Notes: generated by a model from the sequence alone, not told the origin. A DNA stretch of 64,000 nucleotides from Synanceia verrucosa (GCA_029721515.1 CM056556.1:10684098-10748097), one strand, 5' to 3'. Shown: positions 26,170-39,330, numbered from the stretch's first letter. Program-made: numbers and translations.

Positions 26170-26225
26170 TCCACCATTCTAATTAAAATGCAAATTAAAT
26201 TTATAATTAGCAACCACAGTATCCG
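26170..26225. promoter_or_regulatory. Candidate POU/homeodomain site cluster
   Basis: An octamer ATGCAAAT (26188-26195) runs directly into ATTAAAT and is flanked by CTAATTAAA and TATAATTAG within 40 bp. This arrangement is common in vertebrate developmental enhancers. There is no direct evidence of function. Confidence 0.3.
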
Positions 26226-28297
26226 AGAAACCACCTTGTGTGCAGCCCAAACATATGGGGCAACCAGCGGTGGGCAGCACTGTCTCTAGGAGACAACAGA
26301 GGTGGGTGGCAGGACTGGGGAGTGTTTTGTTGAGGACAGAGCTCATGATCACGGGCTGGGCCAGTGACACAGGAGCAGCACTGTGCTTTAACCTGCTCCT
26401 CTCAGCTGGGAGCCCTCTAAGCTCTCCAGGCACAGCGAGGCAGGGGAGCACAGCCCAGTTTACTCTGCTGTCACTGCCTGTGCCACAGGTCACCGCATGT
26501 GTCACCTCAGCTACGCACAAGTGCAACGACCAGCAGTGCCGGGGTCAGCTCCTCCGGATCGAAAGGTTTCTGACCAAAATTAACCTTTGCTGACTCTCAG
26601 ATAATTAATTTTTCATCGATGGCAATTCTTTGTAAACACAGCACTCCTAACAATTCTTTACCCAGCAGCTTTAAGCCACTGCAACTTCACATGGTTCAGG
26701 TGTTTCTCGAGCATAACAAGTGCAAAATTGATCCGAGTCTCACTATAATAATCAGTAAACTAGAAGCAATTTAAGGAAGGCATTTAAAACAAAGTTGCGC
26801 AAGACTGAAAAGAGTAAACTCAATCTGGAAAATACGTAACAGTCAATGATGCAGGTTGCACTGACATTGCTGTTGCAAAGGTTTTTGTACAAAAATCAGG
26901 AATCACAATGAATGACGGCAGGCACAAACTTTAGTTGACCATCTTTTGTTGTCCGACAGAAGTTAGGGCCAGGTCACTGTGGGTCGGAGAAATGCTTTCT
27001 CCAAGGTGCCTGGCTTTACACTGCTGAAACAGCACCATCAATCATCCATCAGTTGTCACAGCCTGAAGCTGAGGTCAGAACAAATCCATGTCAATAGAAA
27101 AGGCCACATCTTACCATGCGCTTTCACTCAGCTGGACAGTCTGCCGATGACACTGTGTCAAGAGACTGCTATCCCACTCTATAGTCCTTCTCTGTGACTG
27201 ACTTAGCCGATGAGAAGGTCTCATATGACCCCTTCAACACCCCATCCCCTTGTCACCTGAGTTGGACCACCAACTTCCATTAGGCAGTTAAGTGTCTCAA
27301 CTTCAAGACAGACTTATCTAGGAAGCTGTCAGGTGAGTTAACTCGCAAAGCTTTGGGTAGACAATTGGATGTAGCCCGGTGTCACAACTGACACCGTTTC
27401 CTCTTACATGCTGCTTCCCAAATGACATTCGTTGCTGTGCAGAGTCAAGCATTAACACAGAGCCATCAGTAACAGCCATCCATAGTTACTGCACAGATAT
27501 CAACTTGAAAAAGAACTACATTTGTATTAAAAAAAACAACCTACTTTCTTTTGCAGGACTATGAGGCTTTCCCTCTTCATAGGCCAAGGTAAAATTTGGA
27601 CTGAATGTGTGGTGAGTTGATAATCAGAGCACTGGATGGGCTTTTTACTTAACCACATTGTTGTGATGTGACATCTTCCTGTGAGTCAGACCAGGCTGAC
27701 AAGTTAGACACAAAAGAAACCTCTATGTGAAGATATTCAAACTGCAGTGGTGGACAAAAAAGTCAAAATGATATATGGCTTAACCTAATTGACAGTCGCC
27801 ATTGGACAAAACATGGTTTCTAAATATAATCCTCTATTGTTTTCTCTCCTCTAAGAAATGTTCTTGCTAGCTGTTTAGTTGTGCCACCTGTTGCCTTGTT
27901 AATCATGCTGAGAAGATACTCATAAATCATAACATTCTTCAATTAATCAAGCTGTCAGCTTCTAGGTGAGAGGTCATACATGGAAGAGACAGAGGTCATC
28001 GGTGTGGTGTGAAAGGGCCATGGTTGCATGGCATCTCTCATTCTTGGGAAGTGTCAGTAGAGGAGCCAGTGGAACAAAGGAGAAATCAAAGTCCAGAGGA
28101 CACGAGAAAGGGAGGCGGGGGAGGCGGCTGTGGCAGCCACACCAGAGCCAGAGAAAAGAACCAGGGTGCAGAGCATAAAGCCAGTCAAATTGACCTGTCA
28201 CTACATCAAGAGAGCTGTGCCAAGCCGCTACATTATCACACTCGCCATACCCTTTTAGATGACAGAGTTCCCGCAACTAACCAGGTTCCTGCAGCAC

Positions 28298-28316
28298 TCC
28301 ATTTGCATAATTAACA
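28298..28316. promoter_or_regulatory. Candidate octamer + homeodomain site
   Basis: ATTTGCAT (28301-28308) is followed immediately by AATTAAC. The octamer next to a TAAT-type core resembles POU/homeodomain composite sites. Chance occurrence cannot be excluded. Confidence 0.25.
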
Positions 28317-28681
28317 AGTCATTCATGTGTCATTCATTTGACTTCTATTCATTCGTAGGAGACTTCAGATTAAATAGCATGCACTGTATCTGGTAATTTC
28401 AACTGAGTGTCAAATGATTATTCCTCTAAAACACAAATTGCCATTTTAAGGCAAAGGATAAAGAAACACATGCAATCATTCGTTAGGAACTTGCATTTTT
28501 TTTATTTATTTTTTTTTTAAGAAATGCTTCAGGTCGACACAGATATGGGAATGCAGGGTGAACAATGGTGGCTTTACTGTAGCAGTCAGACTTCCAAAAT
28601 GCCCACTGGCAGAACTGGCTTTTCTTTCCTTGCTTAGTTGTTGGCTCAGTACAGACAAAGACAGTTTGAAGCCCTGCAACT

Positions 28682-28958
28682 CAGTGTTGGAAGAAGTACT
28701 CAGATCATTTCTTAAGTATCAACATTGTAGAAGTCATGCATTCAAACTGTTACCACCAAAACCAGCAACCAAAAACAAAAGATCATTAATTAAACACTAT
28801 AGCTGGATGAAGCAGAGTAGTTCTACATAGTAAAAAATGCAATGTGGAGTAGATGTATACAAAAGATAATTTTTGAGTAAACTACAAGCACCTTAAAATT
28901 TACTGACTTAAAATACTGACTAAAAATAAATGGACTCCTTGTTTCTTTTCCACCACTG
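28682..28958. mobile_element. hAT-like MITE, 277 bp, degraded
   Basis: The left end CAGTGTTGGAA (28682-28692) and right end TTCCACCACTG (28948-28958) are inverse with one mismatch in 11. The 8 bases outside each end, CTGCAACT and CTGGTACT, agree at 6 of 8, fitting the 8-bp target duplication of hAT elements. The interior has lost coding capacity. GTACTCAGATC near the left end and the repeated TAAAATACTGACT-like text near the right match, from memory, an abundant teleost family with CAGTGGTGGAAAGTAACT termini. Open frames across it are not genes. Confidence 0.8.
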
Positions 28959-31900
28959 CTGGTACTTTCACAGTGACATGATAGAGAGACGTGAGCTGAT
29001 TCAAAACCCATAAAACTGTGTGCATGATTTCCACCAGATATTTATCCTCCCGCTACAATACCTCTTGTCATAGACTGCAGTAGGGTATTTTATCTCTTTT
29101 ACACTGTTGTTATACTTGTAGGCCAATATTGAAAAAGCTCAGACTGAAACATGAGGAACAGTGCATGAAGGTTTGAGGTTTATAAATAAGCAAATAGCTC
29201 AACAACAGTTTAGTTGTTCTATGCATTGCAACAATTCATGGGATTTTATGTAGTAAATGTTATGAAAATAACAAGCAGAATACCACCAGCACATTTCTTC
29301 AGACTGTGGAAATTATTCTTAACAATACTTTCTCCCCCATTTTCCTCGTTCATTTCAATAAAAGCATGCCATTTTCAGATACATGCCAATCTTTTCCTGT
29401 GCAACACATCTCAAAAGCAAAGTACAAGTACTTTAACCCACCACCCTTTTGCACGAGGTCACTCATCTCTGATAATTGCAACATCTGTAATTTCCTATCT
29501 TAATGTGCTATACATCAAGGTTGAACTTTACAGAGCCTGACATGTCAATCTGCTCTATGTATTTCCCTTTGCATTAGCGATTTTGAATGACATTTAAGTC
29601 TCACAAACGTTGTTACCAGCCTGTCACTGCCCACTCATCCAACACCTTTTCGAATTTGTAAGTGATTTTAGTCATTGATTACTAAGTGTTTGGAAGTCGG
29701 ATGTAAGTGTATCCGGGGATTTTTAAAACATCTTTAATGAGTCCATGTTACCACTTAAATCAATCATTGCTCTTTTGTTTAAATGGGAAACAATTGTGCC
29801 AAGATTTAAGAGAGTCACATTGCCTACATATCAGGGCACACTTATCGTTAATTATGTAAAAGAGAAAGGACAGTTTTTTTTAACCTCCAGCACATGGTTT
29901 TGAATGCTTCAGATCAGTATAGGTTTGTAATTTTAGAAAGAAAAACGGTGGTTATGTAGCCTAGCATTTTATACACCATGCAGGGCATTTATGCACCATT
30001 GCCAAAAGGGCCTTTTACCAGTTTGATTAAATGCTTTAATCAATCACAATCCCAGCCTGTTTATTAATCACTTTATCAAGCAGTTGATGCATTGCTGCTT
30101 CTAATGGACTCCATTTATTTTGATTTCTCCTCTCTTCATCTTATCGAAAGGTTTCTCCCAATCTGGACAGATAAAAAGGGGGATGCGGGAATGGCCGGCT
30201 GTAGTGCCGAGAGCTCAGACAAGCCAGTCCCTTAACTTCATTACAATCACTCTGCTCAGACTTAACCAATTTATTAGTGGCAATATGTGCCCTGAGCGAT
30301 GGTTAGGTAAACCACACAGCTTAGCTCAGATAAACAGGAGCCCATTCATTTGTCTCCTCACCTGACACCACAGTGATGTATGATCCTAATAAGATTAATA
30401 TCCCCTGGATTTATTCCCTCTTAGTCCCTGCAGGCATCTTTTAATGTTACTATTCAATGATCTAACACTGTTTCTCAACTTCCGTGTTGTAAGAAGTGAG
30501 AGAAGAAAAGAAGCAGTGTGGATAAATACTTCAATCCAGACTGGATATAACACTTCAGACATAAATGTTTTATTGCACAGAGGCAAGACAGCCTGTTCTT
30601 ACACTTGAACCATGAATGAACATTCTTCCCTCCCGTGGAGGGGCTGAAAACAAATTTTTAAAACAGAACCTCCTCTCACAATTGCATTTCAAGTTTCTGT
30701 TGTATTCAATAGAGCATTAAAGTAGTCATTGAACCCGTCATGTTCTGGTCAGAAATGACCACAATTAGCAAACAATCCATCTCCTTTTAAGCCCCCTCCC
30801 AGCCAACCCCCGCCATCACCCAATCACCACTGGGTTGGATTCATGCACAGACTCTCTGTCTCATCCATATTTCCCCGTCTGCCCTTCAGCTTCTCCTCTT
30901 CTCGCTATTGTGCGCTAAAAAGCTATTGTCTGCATCATCTGAAACTCTGTTCGCTGTTACGAGGCAGTGGTGAAAAACATGAGAGTGCACAGGTTTGGAA
31001 CACTGAATAGAAAATTGTACTTAAGTGGTCTTCTCTTGCCCATCACCTCTAGCCTCTACCCTCCTCCACATGAGAAGGGCTGCTGGGGTGGGCTGGAAGG
31101 GGAAGCCAGCAGAGCAATAGCAAACTTGAAAGCAGCCAACATTTGCAGCACTCTTGAAAAACAAGCATTTCACACCTGAAGCCTTTCATGCGGGGCCTCG
31201 AGGCATCCCCTTCAAGGCATTTAATTGGCTATTGCTTCAGAGCTCGTTCAACGTGCCCATTATGGTGAGGCGACAAGCAGCCAAGTATGAAAAGGGTCCT
31301 TCTCCCAGATGGGCCGAGTGGTATTAAAAACTGCCCGATCACTTCTTGCTGTTGACTGGCAGAGGTAATTCAGATGTGTGCACATCTACAAATACTTCCA
31401 GTGAAAAGAGTGAACTGGATAAGATAGAGAGAAAAAAAAAAGACTTGCCTTCACCATTTCTTTCACCCACAGCACTCAGTAACAAAGATTCTAAGAAGTA
31501 GATATGATGGTGTGATACTGATCATGTGCTTTAGCAAAGCACAAACAGCATAGCACTAACATATTCAACAGATACATGCTGTAATAAATGACTCTCAACT
31601 TCAGCAGTCCTGTTTATCAACGATGACATTTGAACAAGCTGTGAAACATTTCCTCGGTTACTGTCAACTGTTGAAAACATGAAAATACCCTGCAGCATGC
31701 CTCCACACATCAGACACTTTGATCACTCACAGTTTTTGAAATGAAGACATTTGTGGCTCCTCTAAACATATATTTCATGCTTTAATCTCAGCCCTGGGAT
31801 GTAAGGCTTTAGGATATGATGTTCCACTTTTGTTTGGCAGTTCTACCTCAAAGATATGGTCTTTTTCCTTCCCTGTGCCATCTGCCATCTGAAGTTTCAC

Positions 31901-33399
31901 CCATATCAGCCTGAGGCATTGGAGCTCTCATTGGCAATGTTTTTGAGGGCACCCTGACTCCCCATGGATGGACAGCCTTGGGGGAACCAGATAAAGTAGG
32001 TGTTTAGTCTCTGGGCTGCTGATGAGGAAGGGATTGGCTTTGAGCTGGGCTGGGACTCATGGGAAATCTGGCGTGCAAACTAATTACGTCGTGCTGCCAA
32101 ACTGCCTGTGATTACAAAATGGAGAGGCGGTGAAGGTGGAGCTTAGACTTTATCAATTGCCCTACTATTTCTTTTTTCAAAAGCAAGCAGCTAAAGCTAA
32201 TGAGATGATTTAACAAGATGGTCTTTTTGTAGAAAGGCTTGTTGTCTTAATTTTCTACCAATTGTAAGACATCGATTTAAGGATAAATGGAATAATAAAT
32301 AGACCAACATCAGGATTGTCAGAAGTTGTGTCACCTGATAAATCTGAATTCTCAGGATGGTTCAATAACAACAAATATCTAATTACTTATGCCAGGTTTC
32401 CCCACCTGCCTGTCACACTTTTGGAGAAAGCCACTTAAAAAACAGGTTCGTTCACAAATTATCTGCTATGTTTGTATTAACGCCTCAGCTGGTGGCACAG
32501 ACAGCCCCTGAAGATACGCACCACACACATCATTAAAGGTACAATGGGCTATTTCAGTCGTCTCATCATGGACCAAATCAAACTTCAGTCTTGATATCTT
32601 AATATTTGTACACTTAATTACTTGATTAATTTTTTTCATGTCTTAATTGATTAAATTATTTTAGATTTTGAAAACACCTCTCCATTTCTCAGAGCATAAA
32701 TCAAATAATTTAATTTACTAGCCAAGTTCGAATTTATCCTACATTTGTTCGTGTTAAATATATAAAGAAGTGACATATTAATACACTTTTTTTGAAATAG
32801 TAAAAAAAAATGCTTTAAGGGTAAAAAGTGTACACACCCTTGATGGTGTGAATGACAATTTCACAGCTAAGGAAAGCACTCCATTTTGTGTTTTTAGGAC
32901 GCAGGTGGAAGGTTGCAATAAAACTGAGCAAGGCTGATTATAATGGGAGATAAATCTTCTATGTTGCCTCCATTATTTTTATTACATTATGTTTCATTAC
33001 ATATGAATGTGCTTAGCAGATGTCTCAAAGCATTGTGACTTACATAACTTATATTCTCGCTCATAACCCATTTATACAGTGGAGCATGTCACCAACTCAG
33101 ATGAGAAACATTTGTCAAGGATGGAATGACAGCACACAATGAAGCAATATCATCCTTTAAAATAACTTCACTTATTCTTTCTCTCTCACTCATTCACTCG
33201 CTCCAATGGGAGACTCTGCATCTGGCGGGTTAAAAGAAAGGAACTGATTTTATAAGAGAACTGTAGGCACAGTCATGGATCTAATCATCGCAGAGGGATG
33301 CAGGTAACATCAGTCAGTGACATGGAGCAACATGATATCAGATGTGGAATAGATCACTGTCTGTGTGGTATACGTAGCACCACTCTTCCTGAGACCTCA
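28959..33399. other. Intergenic, no gene recognised
   Basis: No supported gene. The segments 30080-30200, 31190-31380 and 32020-32150 (with AAACTAATTACGTCGTGC) are non-repetitive and motif-rich, so they are candidate conserved noncoding elements by appearance only. A G-quadruplex-type motif on the minus strand is listed separately. Open frames such as 29214-29540 (+) are unrecognised. Confidence 0.5.
30792..30821 (-). other. Potential G-quadruplex motif (minus strand)
   Basis: On the plus strand the C-tracts are 30792-30796, 30798-30800, 30807-30811 and 30819-30821, with loops of 1, 6 and 7 bases. The minus strand therefore meets the four-tract, loop 1-7 rule. Formation in vivo is unknown. 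Confidence 0.55.
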
Positions 33400-33580
33400 T
33401 CCTTCAAAGGGGCAAACTGGTTGTGGTTAGGGAACTGAACTTGGTACAAGAGGGCTGCCGGTTCAATAGCTCCAGTCAGACACTGAGCAAGATACTTAAC
33501 CTGAGCTGCCTCAATGAACATCCCAACTAATAAATAGATGGCATATAAAATGTCAGCACAGCGCCGGCGAGTAGCAGCAC
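33400..33580 (+). mobile_element. tRNA-derived SINE relic
   Basis: GTGGTTAGGGAACTG, then GCCGGTTCAATAGC, then CACTGAGCAAGATACTTAAC is the usual order of a teleost tRNA-derived SINE. It gives a tRNA-like head with a B-box-like GGTTCAATAGC (33460-33470), followed by the GAGCAAG-CACTTAAC body. It continues with AATGAACATCCCAACTAATAAATAGATGG, where family members read an AATG/GGATGG stretch (recalled from memory). The copy is diverged and its exact ends are unclear. No target duplication was found. Confidence 0.7.
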
Positions 33581-33869
33581 CGCAACAATAATACACAGCG
33601 TATGCTATGGCATATTGCAACATACACAATCTATACTGCAGCATGCATTGTCTAAAATATGTCCAGAAAACCCATCACAACTGTGAGTGGAATTTATACT
33701 GACTGAGTTTCAAGGTTATTTATTCTCATCTCACTTTGTTATTTATGTTTCATCATTAATCTTAATAGGTTTTATTCTTCTTTTGTCACTGAGACTGTTG
33801 ATGTATTATGAAATGTTTTTGCTTTTTAATTTATCATTTTTGTCATATTTTGGGATATCTGTCTCGTTT

Positions 33870-33945
33870 TATTCTGTGAAGCACTTTGAGCTGTATTTAC
33901 ACATGAAAAGAGCTTTAGAAATAAGTCATATCATTAAACTGTCGT
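33870..33945 (+). repeat. Retroposon 3'-tail-like module
   Basis: GTGAAGCACTTTGAGCTG followed by GAAAAGAGCTTTAGAAATAA resembles the AAGCACTTTGAG...GAAAAGCGCTATATAAATAA tails of several fish SINEs and LINEs. It lies about 290 bp downstream of the SINE head in the same orientation, with AT-rich sequence between. The two may be parts of one interrupted insertion or independent relics. Confidence 0.5.
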
Positions 33946-36900
33946 TATTATCAAGTGAATACCTGACTGATGGTTAAACCCTTGAGTAAGGTATAGTCTC
34001 TTTTCTGTACCTTGGTTCTCAAGTTTCGGTCCAATGTTCACAGAGCAAGGGGGGAAAAAAATCAATAAACCAACAGGACAACTAGTCTCAGAGGATTTCA
34101 CTTTGGATTAAGAACAGAGGGAAAAAAAGGACAGAATGCAATACTGAGATTGCATTATGACATTATTATCAAAATCCTCATTGATTACTGATGTGTAAAA
34201 ATAAAAGGTAATCCTACAAGTAGTAATTGAAACGAAATCCAGCAGCTCACCGTTGGACTGGGAATGATAGCCAATGACATGACATTAAGCAACGTGAGAC
34301 TAGGGGCAATGGTTTAAGTGATCTGGCAGGCGGTACGATGCCCTCCTGTCAGGATCGATCAGTCCTGCTGAAATTTAGAGCAACACTCTAAATTGGTCTT
34401 AATGGTGTGTTTCATCCTCCAGTCTCCTCCACACATTGACAGGGAGCCAGTGTCCTTCATCACGCCGGGTTCCTGCCCTCCCTTTCAATCTGGGCATACC
34501 ACTGATCTCTGCTCTCTGAGGAGAGAGAGCAAAACGGGCCAGGGGCACCACAGCATCGAATGGCTCACACCCTACCTCAGACAGTCAGGGAGGTTCCCCT
34601 TTTAAGGTGTTAAAATAGCTGGCAAAATAAGCAGCAATTTTCTGATCTGATCACAAACCCACTTCTTGAGCATGTGAATTACCAAATGGCGTGGAAGAGC
34701 ATACATGGAGTCACCAATATGAACTCAGTGTGTATGCGGCAACGGCTTCTGTCTCAATCTTTAATGGGGCAGAGCCATAAGGGGCACAGAAAGAAAAAAA
34801 GAAAGGAGAAAAAAGCCCTCTATGCCCCTTTCCCACTCTGTTGGAAAGTAATCTGCTTACATCATTAGGCTAAGCTTGCTGAAACAAATTACCAGATGTT
34901 GTGTTCCTTTTTCTCTCGTCTTTTTGTCAGCATTTTAAAATACTCTCCGCCATTTTTCCTCACTAGCGCCCCCTCCTCTCCAACACCTCTACACAATAAG
35001 GCCATTTGCAAATAACAACAATTGGAAAAAGGAAAGTCCCTCCCGCTATTCACAACCTCTATCTGGTTCTGTTCGCGTCCCTCCATTTTCGGGCGATCCA
35101 GTCATGTAGCGGCTAATAACCTGAACGGAGAAGAAAATACCAGGGAAAAAAAAAGGAGAATGAACTAAAGCAACTGAGGTCCCCCACCCGCGGTTGCTCT
35201 TGGTAGGGATTTTTGAGGGTCTAGTTTAGCTTATCACATTATAGCCCATTTAGAGATAAAGACATGTCCCACTGCTTATTATAACTCTGTAGCATGCTGA
35301 GCATGCAAACACATATTTCAATCCGCTTCCCTTTCAGATATTTCTAAGAGCAGATGAACTCCAAAGTCAACACAGATGAATTAGGCAATGTGTGCAATGT
35401 CCTTGAATCACATTTAAATTATCATATTGATATTTGAAATTCTGAATTATTTTTTAAAACTATCAAAAAATATACGTTTTTTGTAAATTAGCAACAACAT
35501 GTGGATTGAACATTTAGAATTAAATAACAAAATGGTGCAGAGTTCTTCAAAACGAAAGATCAAAGTGGCCATAATTACAAAGAAACTGCTTGTATTGATT
35601 CTGTTAAAAAAAAAAAAAAATCACAATTATACAGTAACCTTCTGTTCAGTATTTCAGAATTTAAGGAATGTTTTGTGAAAGATATTATAAATATTATTAT
35701 TTCCAAAAATAATGATAAAAATGTATGTTTTATGGATGCCATCATAAGATTTTAATTTAGTACAACTTCAAGCCCTTATGTTGTGAGTATAAAATATATA
35801 AATAAATGCTTTACCACACTGTGTACATTTGCAATTTTAAATTAAATGCAAGCTTGTCTGCAATGCAAGCCTAAACATCTTCCTTTTCAGTGGCAACGGT
35901 GGAAAAACTGGAGAATTCAGCCCATACAATACAACCTGGCCTTACACTGTATGGGATTTAAAGAAAACTGTATGCAACAAAGCCAAGATGCTGTCCGCCT
36001 GGCCCTGACCTTATTTTCTTGACACATAAAAGAATACATAAACAGATATATACTTTCAAATCAAATTGCTTGTGTATTTACCTCTTATCAACCGCCTGAC
36101 AGCAATTGTGATTCATAGCAGTCATTTAAGTGATAATGCACTCATTCACTACACTAACAAACACATACCTCCTGGTTATCAGTCGTTGCAATGCTAGTCG
36201 CCAAACAGGAGGCAGAAAACTCAAGATGGTGTTGATTGATAAATTGACAGGTTAATTTTCGGGTGGATAATGAGAGTAAGACCCTGAGAGATGGTAGGGA
36301 GAAGTCTCTGGCCCTTTGCTCTACCTTGGATGCAGTGCCATCTATCTATTACTGGCAGAACCGCAACTAGGAGCAGGTACTTTCAGGCCCTGCCAAATGT
36401 TTGTACCATCTAGGTTAAATGAGGTGCAAGCTTCATATGTGTATATTCTTCTTATATTCCTGCAGAGATTATTAACCATATCGTCACAGAAATTAGACTT
36501 TATTCAATTTGCACCATCTCTTTTTGATCTGTTAAATACTCTGATGGATATCATTTTACTTCAACTTTCAATTCTGCATGAAATATCATCTACAACTAAT
36601 TTGAATAGTATCTATAATCTATTAAAATAAATGCAAATTTTTAGAACTAAAAATCTATGGTGAACTCGACATGTTCCTAAACTTCAGTGTGCATTCACAA
36701 AATGTGCAACTTCTCCATATATATTTACAGTCACTCCTTTCTGAGACTTCTTTTTGACAATACCATAGATTATGATTTTGGACAATCCTGTCAGGTTCTG
36801 TAGTTGCAATTAGCAAAACTGCATGTGAACGCTTAAAGAAAACTAGGCAATGTAACTATGGAGCTTAATTAGAGGGCAAACTGTTAGAATAGAAGAGAGG

Positions 36901-38859
36901 GTTTAACTAGAGGTTAGAAAGGTTTCTATATCTTACACACATTTCTACTGCTTGTCACTGCAATGTGCCAAGTCTGCAAGCAGTCTAATTAAGCCTCCAC
37001 CGCTGTTACTCTATAGCTATTCCCCATGAATCAGCATACAATGTAATGCTAATCAAATGCCACTATTTTACTTTCAGACCTAATGCCCATTATTTCAATC
37101 TTGTCTACTGTACCTATTAGTGAATTTGTGTGCACCTTTATTTAATAAGACTGAGATGTGTGGACGTGATTTGACATTGTGAGGAAATCCTTCACCGATG
37201 TGTCATGATGACAAGGATAATAGAGCGAGACTTACATTTTATGAATGTCCCTCGTTGAATTTGAACAAAAACTGTAATTTGCAAAACAGCAAATCCTTGA
37301 TGAATAAAAAACTGTTTAATTGACTTCAGATAAATTGTTACTGCAGGGAATGAATGCAATCATTCTCTATATTATTACAGGACAGAAAAATTACCAAAAT
37401 TTTGTGTTTTTTTTTTGTTTTGTTTTTTTGGCTCTTGTTTGCACTGAGGATTCAAGAGACCCTGGTCTCTTCTGCCTCGATTGAATTTCCTGGCAACTCC
37501 TTCTCTTTGCTGTCTCCTAACAGTAAAGCAGCAGGATGGGAAAACATTTTAAAATGTATCATTTATCTAATAATTAATCTGAAAACATAATAAATGTTAT
37601 ACTGAACTTGAGAAATGGTAAAATTTCAAATATTTTTATTGTTCTGTTTAAGGACAGAGCATGTTATACTACACTATTCAGGCTATTATTTCTGTCAGAA
37701 CACACGTCTCTGTTTTTATTTTGCCCAAATAATTCTCATTTTCTGTCCGGCCATGAGGCGAACACACAAGGAGAAACAATTTACATGAAGCACAATAACC
37801 AAGTCTCGCTCTGTATGTGTATGTGCTTCACTGAGGCAGGAGTGGCTGTTTAGTACAATGTTTGATGATATGACCACAGCCATGAAAGAGGAACACTCTT
37901 GTTGCCATGGATGCAGAATTGAGGAATTGTTTTCTTTAAGCTATAGTATATTTGGTAGATATAACCATAACAGTATATTTTCCTCTTGATAATCAAAATA
38001 TGAATGAATGTTTAAATATGCCATCCAAACTCAATTACACTGCAGACCTTTTCATGATAATACTACACACTAACACAGGTCTTCACAGATTGAAAAGTGT
38101 GAAAAAAAATTCTCTCTGCATTGATCAAATTTATAATGTGAGGGCTCTAATCAAAATCTAATCAAAACTAATTAACCAACAAAAGTATGAAAAGACCCAA
38201 ACAAACTGCTGAACAATTTAAAATCCCAGTATGCACGTCTACAATACTGTTCCACAACCATTTTCTGAAGGTGAATATTGCTGAGACTGTGAGCAATTGC
38301 GATGAGAAGAATTATGGCTTAGGGTGTCATTGTACGCCTGTTGATCACCAATAACCACATGGTCACAACTAGGGGTGCCTCACTCCTCCCATTCATTTGA
38401 ACAGTGCTCTGAGCTCTGACAGACACAGGAACGAAAGGAAGGGTGCAGAGGACAAATCTTGGGGGATTCACCCCATCTGAGACTCCAAAGCGCCCAACAG
38501 CTTGATCCCGTGTCACTCTGAGGGCATGGCTTGGCTCTCCCTTGATTTGCCTTTGAAAACTAAACGTTTAATTGTGGTCAGTGAAAAGGGTTCAAGCAAA
38601 TGAATGGTTGAAGAATATGAGTGGAGGGAGGGGCTGTAAAATGAGTATACATAAAGAAGCGGGAGGGAAGAAAAAAAATCAAGAGGGAATAATGAAATTA
38701 GGGATGGGGTGAGAGAGAAAGAGAAACCAAGGGCTGGAGAACTTGAAGCACTGACCCCTATCGTCCGTGGTGAAAAGCAAGAGATTAGAAAGTGTTTCAT
38801 GCTAATTTCCATGGAGATTTCTGTAATTTCTCAAAAATTACTTCTTCCCGCTTTGATTT
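33946..38859. other. Intergenic, no gene recognised
   Basis: No supported gene. An A-run lies at about 35606-35620. The segment 35080-35310 is non-repetitive with a GCATGCTGAGCATGC palindrome near 35293. The sequence 35330-36660 is strongly AT-rich. A purine-rich stretch lies at 38610-38740. Open frames are short and unrecognised. Confidence 0.55.
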
Positions 38860-39130
38860 GTCCGTACTGCCTGGCCCCCTGCTAGCATTGCCGGGGTGGT
38901 CTGCTCTATCATGTCTCTGCTCTCGTGGGCCCCTCGATGGCCCCTCGCTGCGGCCAGCCGTCGTGAGATTACTGAAGCGGCGCTGACGTCTCTATCAGCT
39001 CGCGCCACCGCCATGCCCTCTCCCAACCCCCCACCATCACCCGATCCCTTTCCCTCGGCCTGGCTTCCTTTCTGCCCACCCACCAGCCAACCCGCCCTCA
39101 GTGCAAACCCTCACAGATCTGTCAGATGAT
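38860..39130. other. CpG-rich, GC-rich patch
   Basis: I count about 19 CpG dinucleotides between 38863 and 39155, with clusters such as GAAGCGGCGCTGACGTC and GCTCGCGCCACCGCC. This contrasts with CpG-poor flanks. Frames are open on both strands (38896-39129 plus, 38838-39083 minus), so composition explains the open frames. It may be a small CpG island, enhancer or promoter of an unseen transcript. No TATA box or start can be assigned. Confidence 0.45.
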
Positions 39131-39169
39131 GGCTTCATTGGTTCACGCCGCTCCCTGCAAACTCATACC

Positions 39170-39326
39170 ACTCTTTTTTTTATTTTTTTTTTACACTCCC
39201 TCATCCCGTCCTCTCATCCCTCCTAGAAACCTGCACCACAAGAAAAATCTCCACCCCCCTCCTCCCATTGTAGACTGTTTCACCTTTTGCTATCCCTCAG
39301 CCTTCTCTCTCTCTGCCTCATCCTAG
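39170..39326 (+). repeat. Pyrimidine-rich tract
   Basis: T-runs (39173-39192) followed by CT-rich text (CCCTCATCCCGTCCTCTCATCCC-like, then CTCTCTCTCTGCC) end in ATCCTAG at 39327. This is a strand-asymmetric polypyrimidine stretch directly downstream of the CpG-rich patch. Confidence 0.6.
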
Positions 39327-39330
39327 TTTG

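Larger units (their letters stand above)
22601..28681. other. Intergenic with homeodomain/POU-like motif patches
   Basis: No supported gene. The patch 26230-26590 is GC-richer and open on both strands (26240-26593 plus, 26179-26526 minus), which argues for composition rather than coding. A-rich runs occur at about 24970-25012. The 27960-28315 segment is also open on both strands. Short motif clusters within the interval are listed separately. Confidence 0.5.

Noticed and set aside
27745..27765. CAGTGGTGGACAAAA resembling a hAT-type transposon end
   Set aside because: No inverse partner (TTTGTCCACCACTG) was found nearby, so it may be chance or an isolated fragment.
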